Assembly: GCF_008831285.2 (NCBI RefSeq) | Contig: NC_045143.1 | Location: forward strand, 22,942,302-23,006,301 | DNA: 64,000 bases | Reading direction: 5' to 3' | Source of the DNA: Nymphaea colorata | Lineage: Eukaryota; Streptophyta; Magnoliopsida; Nymphaeales; Nymphaeaceae | In this document: one piece after another, positions 22,283 through 35,891 of the stretch | How positions within the stretch are numbered: position 1 is the first letter of the stretch | How the letters are laid out: each line of letters starts with the position of its first letter | Position numbers and translations under genes: made by a program | The notes under the pieces: generated by a model | Told to the model about the DNA's origin: nothing | Databases searched by the model: none | The model's input: only the letters and a program-made list of their open reading frames with translations

Positions 22283-25200
22283 TGTGACGCAGGTTTTATT
22301 TCTCAGGACGGGTTGGATCGGGTCCAGATCCAGACCCAAGCTCCACTCGTGGAAAGAAGCCCGATGCGAGGCCCCTTCTCCCTCGCCTTTCCCTTTTCCT
22401 CCTTCGTCGTTCTCCTGGTGGTCTCCCGTGCCAGCGCAGAGAAGAAGTGGCAGTCGGTGTGGTGGTGGCTGGAGCGGCGACGGCCACGGCGACGGAGGTG
22501 GCAGCGGCGACTGCGGCGGCGACGCTTTGATAAACCCTCTCCCTCTCTTTTGTGCGATTTACCCTTCTCTGCCTCTCTCTTGCTCCTGCCCTCTCTGCCG
22601 CACGCCCTCTCTTCCTCTCCCTCGCCACTCTCTTTCCCCTTTCTGCTAGTTCTCTCCCACACGATCCCTCTCTTCACTCGCCCTCACTCTCCCACCTGCT
22701 CTCTCCCTCTTCTCTCACGCATTTACCCTCATCGCCGTCTTCCCTTTTTTTGCCGAACCCTCTTTCCTTCACCCTCTTTTCTGTCCGTCTCCCTTGGTCA
22801 GCGCCGTTCCCCTGTCCTCACGTTCCCTACGTGAGCCCTTTTCTCCCCATTTTGCTAATTGTTTTCCCCTTTTCCCCAACATAGCTCTCGTCTGAATTGA
22901 TTTTATCTCTGTTGATTGGATTCCAGTTTGGGGGACGTGTTCTTCCCCGCATAACAGTGATTAAAAGGCCTTGGGGTGGCGGCATTGAAGGATTTTAGTT
23001 GCTTGGGGACCATTTGAACTTGGGAGGGTGGTTGCCGGAAGGATTGCTGCAGCCTAGACTCTTGAGTTGGGGTGAGCAAGGCGTATTTGAACTCATTTTA
23101 TTGAATATTACCTATTAGAGCATGTATAATTATTGTTTAAGCATGCTACAATTTCGAATTGATGAATTAGGACGCATGATAGCGATTTTGTTTTTGGGGG
23201 AAAGTTTATGATTATGTTGAAAAGCGTTGATTAATGTCTATAATGATCATTTAAGCATGATGAGTTGATTTTCGATGCAATAGGGAAGCATGGTAGAGTT
23301 AGAGAAGTTGTGGAGAAGCGTAGGACCGCCTTTGGGGAATGCTTGGAGCACCCTTGATATCGTGGGTGGTATGTGTGGTAGGAAGAGGGCGTGCATGTTG
23401 GGAAGACGTCTCAACTAAATGAAAGGTTATGAGAAATGCATGAAGAATGGATTGATCGAAGCTTTGGGGTTTTGATGTTGGGTGGGAATGGCAAGAAGTT
23501 GCGTAGTGGCCTATTAGAGGGCTTGTAGGTCGACACTACCAGTCGACTACCTCTTGAGGCGATGACATATGCCTCAATGATTTTGTTTTGTATTTATTTG
23601 GAATGTTAAGGTAACTAGTAGAAGTCTTACCTTTTGTTTATGTCTGCAGGTGCACCGGGCACGTCCCGTCGACCTTGATTTCGAAGGTCGAGGAATTTTG
23701 AAGAGTTTTGTGAGCGCGCCACAGGTATGGCGACATTCCAGGCAAATCCATGCCTGGGCAAATGTGTGATTGTGTGCTCCTAGGATCATGGGATCCTAGG
23801 ATTGTGATGTGACTTGATTGATTGTCTTGTGAATGAGTATATGTATGTTTGTCCATGCTTTGATATACAATATGAATTGTTTGAAAGGTTATTAGTAGTT
23901 GTTTTGAAAAGGTTACGCATTTGCATGTGCATACTAGAATTGATATCTGTTTAGGACAGATGAGGCGGGGTATCGAGTCGAGTGTCTCCTCGACCTCAAT
24001 TATGCATTAGAAAGCATCATAGAATGATAACTGCATAGGACAGCTACGGGTCAATCGCAGATCGAGACTACTCTCTGTGGTTTGGCTAAGTTTTTCAAAA
24101 ATATGATTGATCTGATAACTGATATGAATGTTGTATTTTATTGCATATTCATTGCTGTGGGCAATAATGCAAATGAATGGATTGGAGGGTAATTGTACCC
24201 ATATTGTATGACGGCTAGCTATGACTGTTAGTGTTATGGGTGAACCTCGTGTGGAGGCAATTGGAGGTGTGGGTGCACTCGTGAAGTGTACCAACCTCAT
24301 GAGCTAGCCAGCCAGTTTGTAAATGCATTTTTCTAATGATAATAACAAATGATTAAGAGATGAGAGGATAGTGGGATGTGGCTATGTGTTTGGGAGACGT
24401 CCCGTTTTCGCCACTGGTCTTGCCTGTTCGGAGCGCAGGCGGTGCAAGGCCCCAGGGTACTGTTGTGTGTTGTGCTTGGAGCGTGGGCTCCCGCCTTCCC
24501 AACTTGGGTGTCATAGGGAAGACTGAGTATCTCTTCTTGGAATTCACACATCCAGGGTTGAGTGCTCTACCGCTGCAACGGATGAAATGGATCCATACTG
24601 TATGGGCCACCACGGGGGTTGTCTCTCGGCTGTAGGCCGCCCATGGTGTGCACGTGCCTGTGTTGCACTCACAGGAACTGTTAGTTCACTAAAGTTAAAG
24701 CTAATGAAAATGTAATGTATATGATTGAATGTATATGACTGATGTGCATGTGAATGATCTGAATGCAAGTGTTATGTTTAAGCTGGCCTTGCATGAGATT
24801 CAAATTGTGTTAGTGCGGCCATTAAGTGGCCTTTACGTGTCACACTCTGACACGACATGATGATAGATGATTTTGATATTTGTTCTCTTATTTGAGCCCT
24901 ACATGGATGGGTTTGGTATTTTACTGGCTTGTTGCCATACTGCGAATGCTGAGCCTTCAGTTGTTTTTTTTTTCAGGTTTTGGCGGACCCCGGGCAGCAG
25001 GTTGAGCAGATGACTTCACTCACGTCCTACTGGAGAGGTTTTGGGTTTTGTTTGTATAGTGCCGGCGCGTCTTGCTTTGTTTGTATTGATGTCTTATTTT
25101 GTTAGGCATCAATGTTAGGATTTTGGGGCATTTTGTCATGTATAGGGATGTGATTTTGTATGAAATGACGTTGTTCTATAAATGAAAGTTCGCCCCATTG

Positions 25201-25309
25201 TTTTTAATTGCTTGGCTCATTTTTTTTGAACTGTTGTGTAGTCACACCTCGATGTTTGATGTTTAGAAAAAAAACAAATGGTTGTGTGTTAAAAGGTCGG
25301 GGTGTGACA
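22283..25309 (+). repeat. Solo LTR of the Tekay-type Ty3 family
   Basis: Starts TGTGACGCAGGTTTTATTT, then GGGTTGGATCGGGTCCAGATCC, and ends GGTCGGGGTGTGACA. Flanks GGCAC (22278-22282) and GACAC (25310-25314) match at four of five bases, which fits an aged target duplication. No internal retrotransposon sequence is attached on either side, so this is a solo LTR left by LTR-LTR recombination. It closely resembles 11867-14826. Confidence 0.85.
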
Positions 25310-26930
25310 GACACTACAAGCTACACCGAGAGATTGAATGAATTCAAATCCAGTTGATGGTGAGCAGTGTTTGGACTTAGGTTTGAGTGCTCTGCCTAAA
25401 TTTACTGCTCATCAAAGGGAGAACTATGCATGCGTGTAGGCTGTTAACTTTGTTTGACATCATGCTGGATTTTTTCCTAGTTTGAGAACTTTTTGGTGAT
25501 GGGTTGTCCAATCACCATTTTGCTCCTGCATGATAATGTTTCTTTAATGATTCATCTTGTGCACTGTGTTACACATTATTTTGCTGACTTTATCATGGAA
25601 CTTGCATTTACCTATTAGTTTTTGCTTACATGTCTGAGTATGATGAGTTTGTATGCACCACCAGGAGGAGTTGGTATTGCTCATAGGTACCTGCTCAGCT
25701 GATATAGCAACTATTCTGTTGCATTTATGCTTCTTCATGAGATAGGTCTTATAATAGTTACTCTTATATGTTTATGCTTGCGTATGAGAGGGTGATATAG
25801 ATTTGTGGCCATACATAGCCGAGGCTAAGCCCCATGGTTCTGTATCCTTTTACAGGTCATATATGGGGTGGTGGAGCTTTTGGAGATTTTTATTGCTTAG
25901 GGAGTGCTGCCAGTCTTATGGGCCGTTGTTCTCTTTAGATCCAAGAAAAATGTGCAATGTCAAAACTGGTCTTTATGACTGCCTATGATGACGACCTCAC
26001 TCAGAGTTTTATAGAACGCCTTTATTGGAATACAAACTGCTTTACTATGTACAACTTGCTCAAATGTTTCTGCTGCACAACACCTTTTTGGTATACAAAG
26101 TGCTTTATCATGTACAACTTGCTCAAAGGTGTCTGTTGGACTGTACCCAAAGGAGGGGCTTTTTGGTTTGTTTTTGGGTGGTGATATGTATCTTAGATTG
26201 ACAGTCAAGACAAAAGGTTCTGTAATTTAGAAGTGGAAATATAACCTGGACATTAGTACCAAAGAATTGAGTGCGAGCTTAAATTTAGCCGATCAGGGTA
26301 TTACCCGTCTCCTTTCCTGTGTATGTGATCTTCGAGAAACACTAAAGGACTTGCGAAATCTAGATTTAGAAATTACATCAAACCCCACCTTACTCACAAA
26401 TGCAGTAAGTATTAATACAAAGGAATATTTAGGGCGATGTGCCATTTGTATTGTGAACAAAACCACGTTAATTCGCAATCCCCAAATCCAATAATGTTTT
26501 GAACGTCAGAAAGGTTGGTACGGAGCTCTGATGAATAGACGTCCATTGTAGTCAGCATAAGGTCCTTTTAGCCTCTTAAAGGATTGACATAACGGTATTT
26601 GTTCATGGTTATTACATTTGAGAGCGTCTCTTCATTTGATCCCAACTCTTTTTTATTCTAAATGTCAACCAAACATTAATGTGTAGCATGTTCTACGGCT
26701 GATGGAACATCCTCTTTGAAAATAATGTTAAATGTGCTTCCGATTTATGTTCCGAAAGTTAAACTTGTACGAAATTGAACTTGCTTTTCAGTTCGGTCTT
26801 TTCCGCGTCTCTATTTTGTACAATCTAAACATAATGAAGCTATGGGTTAGCAAAGCCAAGAATTTTAAGCTAGATGTGTACTTTGAAGAGCCGACATTTA
26901 GAAGATACAAAATTTGCTCTTAAAGATGAA
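25310..26930. other. Unassigned intergenic DNA
   Basis: AT-rich, with no open frame above 90 codons that I recognise. A short pair of similar segments around TTTACTATGTACAACTTGCTC (26040) and TTTATCATGTACAACTTGCTC (26102) forms a local direct repeat of about 62 bp period. No other structure seen. Confidence 0.5.
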
Positions 26931-27697
26931 GGCTGTTGGTTGTATTTGGGTCTATGAAGTAAAAACCAAGAGTGGTATTCTCTGAAATACACAAAGCTAG
27001 AGTGAAAGGTTATACTCAATAATATGAAATAAAAATGAGGAAACTACTTTAACCCAATTTCTAGATCCACATGCAACATGAACCAAGGACTCTTACGACA
27101 TCTAGTTATTGTCTTAATTAGTATGTATCAAATGAATTCACAAAAAATGCTTTTATGAATAGAGATCTAAGCTTCTTCGAATGTTCCACCTTGAATGGAT
27201 GTTTCAAGTTGAAGGTGCTCAAACTGAGAAAGACCTTTTATGGTCCGCAGCACGCACCTAAATATTGGTTTGATAAATTTATTAACATAATGATGAAACA
27301 TTTTAAATCTTGTTTTATTGACATGATTTTTGTTTGCTAGGAGCTCCGTTGCATGTAATGGGATATTGTTTCAATGTGTGGATGGCTTCTTGATAATAGC
27401 AAGTGATAATAAAGAAATTAAGGTGAACAGTCCTCAAAAATAATCTTTAAAGAGGCAGATTTGAGATTTCTAACATACTTCTTAGAAACTAAAGTTGATT
27501 ACCTTCATGAATATTTTTTCTTTGACACCAAGTTTGCCATAAATATTATTCCTAGGATAAGAATAACAAATGATAACAGATTGAGATTCTTAGTAATTGG
27601 AACCAAGTTGAAGATTGATGATGGAATTCTCGTGGAAAGTCAAAAGCTTTGGAGAGAGTTAGATGGATCAATTATGTACTTAGGGCGTTTGGATTGA
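26931..27697 (+). pseudogene. Decayed Ty1/copia RT relic
   Basis: Fragments of a copia reverse transcriptase lie in several frames: WVYEVKTKSG (about 26950), KLRKTFYGPQHAPKYWFDKF (27211-27285, equivalent to the KLxKALYGLKQAPRxW motif), EADLRFLTYFLETKVDY (27452-27502, the RYFLGIEV region), and ELDGSIMYLGRLD near 27690 (equivalent to GSLMYLTxTRPD). Many stops; much older than copia A or B. No LTRs found. Confidence 0.7.
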
Positions 27698-29264
27698 GTA
27701 ACACACTGTTCTAAGGGCTGTTCTCAGAAAAGTGTGACACTACCAAACACCGGACTTAAAATCATGAAGGACACAGTTGTCCTGTCCTTGAAGAACGTAT
27801 TCTCTCGTGAAATAGCCTCCCCCGGAACGGGAGTTCTTTTTTTTCTTTTTTTCCGAAACTACTCTCGCTCAAAACTTACGCTGAAAACCCTGTTGTCGTC
27901 GTCGTCTCTCTCGCCGGCTTGCTATCCTGCGGACCTCATGCTGAAAACCCTTTCCTGGTGTCGTCTCTCACACCATCTCATTCTCCTGCTGCGCAGGTAC
28001 TCCTCTCTCTCTCTCTCTTGTGCGGGTGATCTGCTGACCACAAGGTCTATAATTTGTGATCCCTTACAGCTAAAACTTCACCCAGCGTCGTCTTCTGCAA
28101 CTCGTCCCCGGTTCTCTCGTTGACATCTGCGATGTCGTCTCTCTCACCATCTCACCCGATTTTCCTTCAGGCGACCATATATCGATCGAAGATCTCAAGG
28201 GCGGTTTTAATCGGGCGATGAGGGCAACTATTTCTTCTTCCCCTGGCAGGTGAGGCTATATCATTTTGCATCTCATTCCCATATCCATCTGTTGGCACTA
28301 AAGTTTCTTTGCTATTTTCATCACGAATTGCTTGTCCGAATTTTGAATATAGCCTTCACGCGAGCTCTCCCGTCTGACAGCAAGTTTTTGCCGACTTCCT
28401 TTCTACCTGTTGGAAAGTGTTGGCTGCCCACCGCACTTCTCTCTTTGACTCTCTATGGCGGTCTGTTTCTCTATATCTGCCCTGTGTTCTTCGTCTTTAC
28501 TATTGAAGGCTTCTCCCTTTTGCAGATTTGTTCTGCCTGTGTGGAGGCCGCTGGTGCCGGTGCAGTAGGGCGGCTGGTCATAAAAAATCATGTTCCTCTC
28601 TCGTTCTTCTTCTTGTTTTTGTTGTTTCTTCATTTGGGATTGTGAATTTGGATTCGATTTTTCTTGGAGCATTTTAATTTGAGATTTTTTTGTGTGTGAT
28701 ATAGTTGGGATTTGGGCGTGTACAAGCCTTTTGTTTCTCGCAGCAGACTCGCTTGATGACGCGTTTTAAGTGTCGTGTTTAGGTGATGGTTGCTTTGTTT
28801 TAATCTTTCACAGGTCTTTTTTGTAGGTATGTTTTAGTCGGCTGTTGTTTTTAGGTGTTTACAGGCGTAGTTGAAATGCATATGACATAGTCATCATACC
28901 AGTTGTAGCCCGTAGTTGAATCAATGAAACAAAAATGACAAAACGATGCCAGGAGAAAAAATGGTGGACAATAAAAAAAAAATGAAAATAGATAAACCGG
29001 TAAGAAATCAGTTTCACTTCTAGTGCCAGAAGTGAAATGCGAAATGTGTAGGTGTCAGTAGGTGGAGTGGGTGGTTTTGGGTGCATGGCATTCCCCACAA
29101 AGAAGAGCAAATATGAAAACCAAACAAAAAAAGCAGATAAAGAAAAAATGAAACCAAACTAACAAACCAATAAAGGAGACATGTTTAAAGATGCTGTTTT
29201 TTTTTTTGGGTTTATTCTGTGTTGCATATTAATACCGGGATGAAAGTAAGATATATTAATATCG
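27698..29264. other. Unassigned DNA with CT-rich repeats
   Basis: 27840-28160 is CT-rich and contains related words GCTGAAAACCCT (27881 and 27940) and GTCGTCTCTC (27904, 27959 and 28134). A GCAGGTGAGG donor-like site lies at about 28247. It could be the 5' part of an unrecognised gene or transposon. 28600-29264 is AT-rich with nothing recognised. Confidence 0.35.
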
Positions 29265-30438
29265 GATGAAAGCAAGCCTGGATCGGGCCGGGCCGCCGCC
29301 GGGTACCCGGTACCTGGCCCGACTCGGGCATGGGCCCGGGCCTTGAAAAACTGCTAAATGAGCTCACTTTATCGGGCCCGGCCCGGTAATTAACGGGTCG
29401 GGCTTGGGCCCTCGACTGTGTTCGTAGGGGGCTCAGACAATAATTTTAAAAAAATATATTTTTTTTTTCAAAAAAATAAGCAGTTTTCATTTCATACTCG
29501 ATACTTTCATTCTCTAGCTATCTGTCGTTCTCCTCTAGTCCTCCACTCCTCTGCGGCTTTGCAAGCAAGACCAGCGCGACTACCTCCTCCAGTCCTCCCC
29601 ATCGCCCATCGACCGCTTTCTCTGGTCCTCCCCGTCGACTTTTGCCCATCGGCTATTCGGTTGTTTTCTATGGTTGTCTCCGTCGCCGTTCGACTGCCTC
29701 TCATCTTGCAAGAGAGGAAACATTTTTCTCCCAATTCTCCTTTCTTTCCCGTTCGAATATTCATGATTGCCTTTGTTGTCATTGAGTGCAAAAGCTAGAA
29801 ATGGTAGAATAATTAGAGGATTGAATTAATCAGGGTTTTGCTTTTTGGATGGTGATGGCGAATGATTTTCCTTCTTATTCACCTTCATAACATTATTTTT
29901 GGCTGTTGAACAATTTTTTTGCACACAAGATGTTCAATGAATTAATATGGCATTCTAATTGTTCTACGGATGTTAGTTGTTTCACTAATTTAATAAGGCA
30001 GTAAGGCAGTAGTCTGTGGGTGGATTGTATCTAGCATCCTTTTTGGAGATGTTTCCTTAATTTAATAAGGCAGTCTATTCACAAAAGCTGTACGAAGAAT
30101 GTTTATCCACGTCTGAATAAGACAGTCTGTTCACAAAAGTTGTACGAAGAATGTTTATCCACGTTAACTGCATTTGTAACTATGTAACACGTTAAAACTT
30201 CCAATGCAACAGGGCTTAGGTTGCTCACAGGAAATATCGCCCTATAAGAAAAGCCCGTCCAAAAGAAGCCCGGCTTGGCCCGTTAATAATCAGGCCAGGC
30301 CGGGCCTCGGGCATAAGATCAAGCCCGAAGCCCGATTAGCTATAGGCCCAGCCCATCCCGATTATTAACGGGTTGGGTATCGGGTTGGCCCGATACAGTA
30401 ATCGGGCATAAAAATGACTAGCTCGGCCTGATGCCCAG

Positions 30439-33400
30439 TGTCACACCCCAACCTTTTGACCCTCAAACAAATTTTTTTTCTAAACATAGAGCATTGGGGT
30501 GCGACTACACAGCAATTCAAAAAAAGAGGGAGCTATGTCATTCGAAACAATGAGGCAAACTTTCATTTATATAACAATTTTAATTAATAAAAAATCATAT
30601 CTATGTGTATGCCAAAACTGCCCCAAACCACAACCTTCATGCCTAACAAAAATAAGACATCAAAGAGACCAAACTATGACGCGCCGGCACTACCAAAGAC
30701 CCAAAACTTCCTCAGTAGGATGTGAGTGAAGCCAAAACCTGAAAAAAGAAACAACTGAAGACTTAGTCTTCACAGTATAACAACAAGCCAGGAAAATCCT
30801 AAACCCTCTTAGACATGACTCAAATATGATAATATACAATTATAAAACAGATCATCATCATATTGTGTCAGGGAATAGTCACATCATTTGCCAAGAAGGC
30901 CCCTCACAGACTACGACATGTAAATGCCACTCAATGGCCAAGATAACACCATTTCGATTCACACACACATCAATCACATACACTTCAATCATAAACCTTT
31001 ATTCATATACTTTACATTTAATTAACTTCAGTGAATTGACAGTTCCTGTGGATGCAAACACAGACACGTGCACACCGCGGGCGGCCCATAGCCGAGAGAC
31101 AACCCCGTGGTGGCCCAGGGCAGTATGGATCCATTCACCCGCTGCAGCAGTAGAACACTCATCCATGGATGTGTGAATTCTAAGGAGCGATACTCAGCCT
31201 TCCTTAGGACACCCAGGTTGAGAAGGCGGGAGCCCAATGCTCCAAGCACATCATACAACAGTACCCTGTGGCCTTGCACCGCCTGCGCTCCAAACAGGCG
31301 AGACCAATGGCGAAAGCAGGACGTCTCCCAAACACATAGCCACATTCAATTGACCTCTCATATCTTATTCTTTCATTATTATCATTATAATTGCACATTC
31401 ACAAAATGACTAGCTAGCTTATGAGGTTGGTACACTTCATGAGTGCACCCACACCTCCAATTGCCTCCACACGAGGGCCACACATAACATTACATTCTTA
31501 GGTAGCCGTCATATAATACAGGTACAACTACCCTTCAATTCATTCATTTGCATCATTGCTCGCGGCAATGCATATGCAACAATTCACAGTATTCACATTC
31601 ATAAGCACTCACATCTTATCAAACACATCGTTCACATTTTTCAAAACTTAGCCTAATCTCGGAGAGTAGTCTCGATCTGTGATGGCTCGTAGCTGTCCTA
31701 TGCAATTATCATTCTATGATGCTCTCTAGTGCACAATCAGGGTCGAGGAGACACTCGACTCGATACCCCACCTCATCTGTCATAAACAGTTATCAATTCT
31801 AGCATGTACATGTAAATGCGTAACAATTTTCAAAACGAGCTTCTAATAGTTTTTCAAAACAAAACTTGTCACATGACAAATCATTCACAACATGACTGGC
31901 TAGCTCATGAGGTTGGTTCACTTCACAAGTGCACCTACACCTCCAATTGCCTTCATATGAGGGCTACACACAACATTAACAGTCTTAGCAAGCGGTCATA
32001 ATAATACGGGTACAACTATCCTTCACTCCATTCATTTGCATCATTGCTCATGGCAATGCATATGCAACAATTCGCAACATACACAATCACACCCGTTAGT
32101 CACATCTTTCAAAACTTAGCCAAACCACGAAGAGTAGTCTCGATCTGTGATTGGCTCGTAGCTGTCCTAGGCAATTATCATACTATGATGCTTTCTAATA
32201 CACGCTTGGGGTCGAGAAGACACTCGACTCGATATCTCACCTCATCTGTCCTACGCAGTTATCAATTTTAGCATGCACATGTAATTACATAGTCATTTAA
32301 CAAAACACAAAACTAATCACATACATTCAATCTTATGCATACATTCATTCAAATACATTACAATCATACAATCACATCACAATCCGAGGATCCAACGATC
32401 CTGAAACACACATTTGCAAATAGGCCCCAGGCAGGGAAGGGATTTGCCTGTAATGCCGCCATACCTGTCGCACATCCACTAAAGTCTCTGAACTACAACT
32501 CACGTTGCTCAAGGCCTACTTGACATGTCCGGTGTACCTGTAAACATAATCAAATGGTAAGTTCTCTACTTGTTTCATTTTACATTGTATACAAGTAGAA
32601 AATATAACTAGTGAGACATGTCATCGCCTCAAGAGGGTGTCAATGGGTAGTGTCAACCTACAAGCCCTCCAATAGGCCTCCTCCCAACTTTTTGGCGTTG
32701 TCACCAAACGTCAGAACTCAATGCTTCAATCAATCCATCACTAACACATTTCTTATTAGCTTTATATAGTCGAGGCGTCAACCCACTAGTACATTCAACT
32801 TATATATTCTTTCCATAAATAACGCCAAGATACACCCGTACACACAAGCATGCACCATGTGCTTACTAAGACGGATCTAAAAGTTCTCACCCACATCTAA
32901 ATCTCTACAATGTTTCCAAATAGCTTCGGAAATTAACACCTCAAGCTTAAAAGATCAATATAGGCATGAATCATCACTTGTCCAACTTAATCCTAAACTT
33001 TCCCCCAAAAGCAACATTCGCTGATATGCATTCCATATCATCAAATCAAGAGTCGAGCATACTCAAATAATAATTATATGTGTTTCAACAGAAAATGCAC
33101 AACAAAATAGGCTCAATTACGCCTTTCACCCCAATTCAAGAGTCTGAACTGCTACAATCCTCCCGGCAGCCACCCCACGAGTTCGAAAGGCCCCCAAACG
33201 GCTAAAATCCCACAGTGCCGCCACCATCAACGCATTCACCTCACTGCTATGAGGGGAAAGATGCGTTCCCAAGCTGTAAATTGACCAACAAGCCACAATA
33301 GAGTCAAAATCGACGAAAATGGGCCTCAAGAGAGGGGTTCGGTTGAGAGGGAAGCTGCAAATGGGAGAGAGCACGAGAGGTGTGAGTGGGAGGAGGCTGA

Positions 33401-33844
33401 TAGTAAGGAGAGGGAGTGCAGTGAGAGAAAAGAGAGTAGGAGAGAATGCAGAGAAAGAGGACATGAAGAGGGGAGTGCAGCAGAGAGAGAGCGTGCAAGG
33501 ATGCGTGAGAGGAAGATGGAGAGAATATGAGGAGAAAGAGAGAACGCTGCAGAGAGGGGAGGATGCACAGGAGGGACTGGGATGGGAGAGGCAAACATAG
33601 AGGGCGAGAGAGCTTACCAACGAGCTGCCGCTGTCGCCGCCGCCGGTCCAGCCACATCCACTCCCATACCGTCTACCCACTTCTTGCTGCTATCGTAGCA
33701 AAGGAAAAGTCAAAGAAAGAGAAGAAGAAGACGCTGAAGAAGGCGAGGGAGAAAAGCTCCCTCGCGTGACGGGCTCCCTTCCACGAGTGGAGCTTGGGTT
33801 TGGATCTGGACCCGACCCGACCAGCTCAAATAAGAAACATTACA
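30439..33844 (-). repeat. 3' LTR of the Tekay-like element (3406 bp)
   Basis: Contains two tandem copies of a 486-bp block beginning at 31406 and 31892 (ATGACTrGCTAGCTyATGAGG). Compared with the 5' LTR it lacks about 30 bp around 30735, where the other copy has TCATCTGATCAACCTGTTGC. The right quarter is rich in CT/GA tracts that give long spurious frames. Confidence 0.9.
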
Positions 33845-33859
33845 TCCTACCCTCCTTAA

Positions 33860-34377
33860 ATAAATTTTCGTCCTCGAAATTTAGGTCATATTTCAATGCA
33901 AAAACAAGTGTGGATACTTCATTCGCATATCCTTCTCAAGTTTCCATGTGCTCTCCTTCAATCCATGGTGTTGTCATTCCACTTTCACTAAAAAAATTCT
34001 CTTGGTGCGAAACACTTGCTCTCTTTGGTCCATAATTCTAATAAGTTTCTCTTCCATTGTCAAATAATCTTGCACTTGAATACATTGAAAATCAATCACA
34101 TGTGTAGGATTCAGTACGTACTTTCGAAGCATGGAAACATGGAAAACATCATGAACATGACCCAAATTAGGTGGTAGCGCCTGTATGCCACTTCTCCAAT
34201 CTTCTCTAAGATTTCAAAAGGTCCAATGAACCTCGGGCTCAACTTTCCGTTCACACCAAATCGAAAAACGCCTTTAGTAGGTGAAATCTTCAAGAACACG
34301 TGATCACCAACCTCAAAAGCCAACTCTCTACGTCGAATGTCGGCATAGCTTTTCTGTTTACTCTGAGCAATCAACAA
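33860..34377 (-). pseudogene. Tekay integrase C-terminal region and chromodomain (broken)
   Basis: Minus-strand frames: GDHVFLKISPTKGVFRFG with KLSPRFIGPFEIL (34111-34377) is the integrase C-terminal 'GPY/F'-type module. A second frame (33974-34165) has YVLNPTHVIDF and QREQVFRTKRIFLVKVEW, and sequence just beyond it reads as WKLEKDMR with a PHLF end, the usual end of a chromodomain. The frame shifts between the two, so no single product is made. Chromodomains of this clade bind modified histones and steer insertion (family knowledge). Confidence 0.8.
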
Positions 34378-34713
34378 GTTTTTTCATATCAATTGCACTT
34401 GGTCTGTGTAGTATTGCAATACTAAAGGTTTTCGATCTTGCTATCACCCAAATCGGTCCAACAAGCTGGCGATCTGCACGTCCTTTAATACAAGACCTCA
34501 AAAGGTGTCATCCCGATACTAGAGTGGTAACTGTTATCATATGCAAATTCTGCCAATTTCACATGTTTATCTTATTTTCCTTTTCCAGTCTAAAACACAA
34601 GCACGCAAAATGTCCTCTAAGGTCTGAATGGTCCTCTCAGATTGCCCATCAGTTTGGGTGTGGAACGCTGTGCTCAGCTTAAGCTTGGTACCCAACGCCT
34701 TTTGCAATTGCCC

Positions 34714-34980
34714 CTAAAACCTAGAGGTAAAACGTCGATCTCGATCCACGATGATAGACTTTGGCACTCCATGCAATCTCACTATCTTGCCAATATATAA
34801 CTCTGCGAGACTTTCTAAGGACTGATTGATTCTTATTGGCAGAAAATGAGCGGACTTCGTAAGTCGATCAACAATCACCCATATGACATCATGCTGACTT
34901 CTGGTCTGAGGCAAACCAACGACAAAATTCATCGTAATGTCTTCCCATTTCCACACTGGGATATCAATTCTTTGCAACAA
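34714..34980 (-). pseudogene. Tekay integrase core fragment
   Basis: The first catalytic region reads [10 protein letters not shown], where active members have MDFV: the aspartate is asparagine here. [15 protein letters not shown] and [19 protein letters not shown] follow, with the second catalytic aspartate region present. The zinc-finger part lies upstream at the end of the 35031-35891 frame. The segment holding the catalytic glutamate (34380-34710) is frame-broken. Confidence 0.85.
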
Positions 34981-35030
34981 GCCTCCTGGCCGTTGATGCT
35001 CTGCTTTGACCCGCTGGCAAACAAAGCACT

Positions 35031-35891
35031 TTACTTTGCCACATATTCTGTAATTTCACGTTTCATTCCAGGCAACCAAAAATTTCTTCTCATATTCTGA
35101 AACATCTTTTTATTGCCAGAGTGTATAGAAAACTTAGATTTGTAAGCTTCATCAAGCAACTGACGCTTCACCCCTACATCTATGGGGACCCACAATCTGT
35201 GTTGAAACCGCAATGAACTATCTCCATCTTGATACCAAGAAGAATTTGTCTCTTTGCTTTCTTCCATGTTCTTTGCAAAATCTGGATCTTCATTTTGCTT
35301 TGATATAGGCTCTTCCATCAAAGGATGTCGTATCACGGCATTCATCATTGCTTTGTTTTTGTTACGAAGGTGAGGCTGCCAAGCTATCACATGTTGTAAC
35401 AATGTCCAAGAACGAGTCAACATACTACACATTGTTGCCTTAGTATGCCTGCACAAAGCATCAACCACCACATTCGCTTTGGTTGGATGATATGATATGG
35501 TGAAATCATAATCCTTTAAGTATTCAATCCATCTTCTTTGCCTCAGATTTAAATCCTTGGAAAATATATACTTCAATAACTTGTGATCTATAAACAACGC
35601 AAACATTGCCCCATAGAGATAGTGTTTCCATATTTTCAGTGCAAACACAACCGCTCCAAACTCCAAATCATGAGTGAGATAGTGTTGCTCAAGTACCTTC
35701 AACTGTCTTGATGCATAAGCCACTACACGACCATGTTGCATCAATACACATCTATAACTGATTCCTGATGCATCAGTATACACTACAAAACCAGAATAAC
35801 CTAATGAAAGTGTCAGGATAGGGACAGTAATAAGCTTGTCCTTCAAAGTTTGGAAACTCTTTTCGCACTCTTCATTCCACACAAACTTCAC
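35031..35891 (-). pseudogene. Tekay RNase H and integrase zinc-finger region, 286-aa open frame
   Basis: RNase H: VYTDASG (first aspartate), [19 protein letters not shown] (glutamate), [11 protein letters not shown] (aspartate), and VVVDALCRH (last aspartate region). Then the integrase N-terminal module [15 protein letters not shown] with [14 protein letters not shown]. These residues look intact, but the frame is separate from the RT and integrase core, so it is only a fragment of the former polyprotein. Confidence 0.85.

Noticed and set aside
31406-32330. CRISPR-like or satellite array
   Set aside because: Only two 486-bp units, explained by a tandem duplication within an LTR; no short repeats with unique spacers anywhere in the window.
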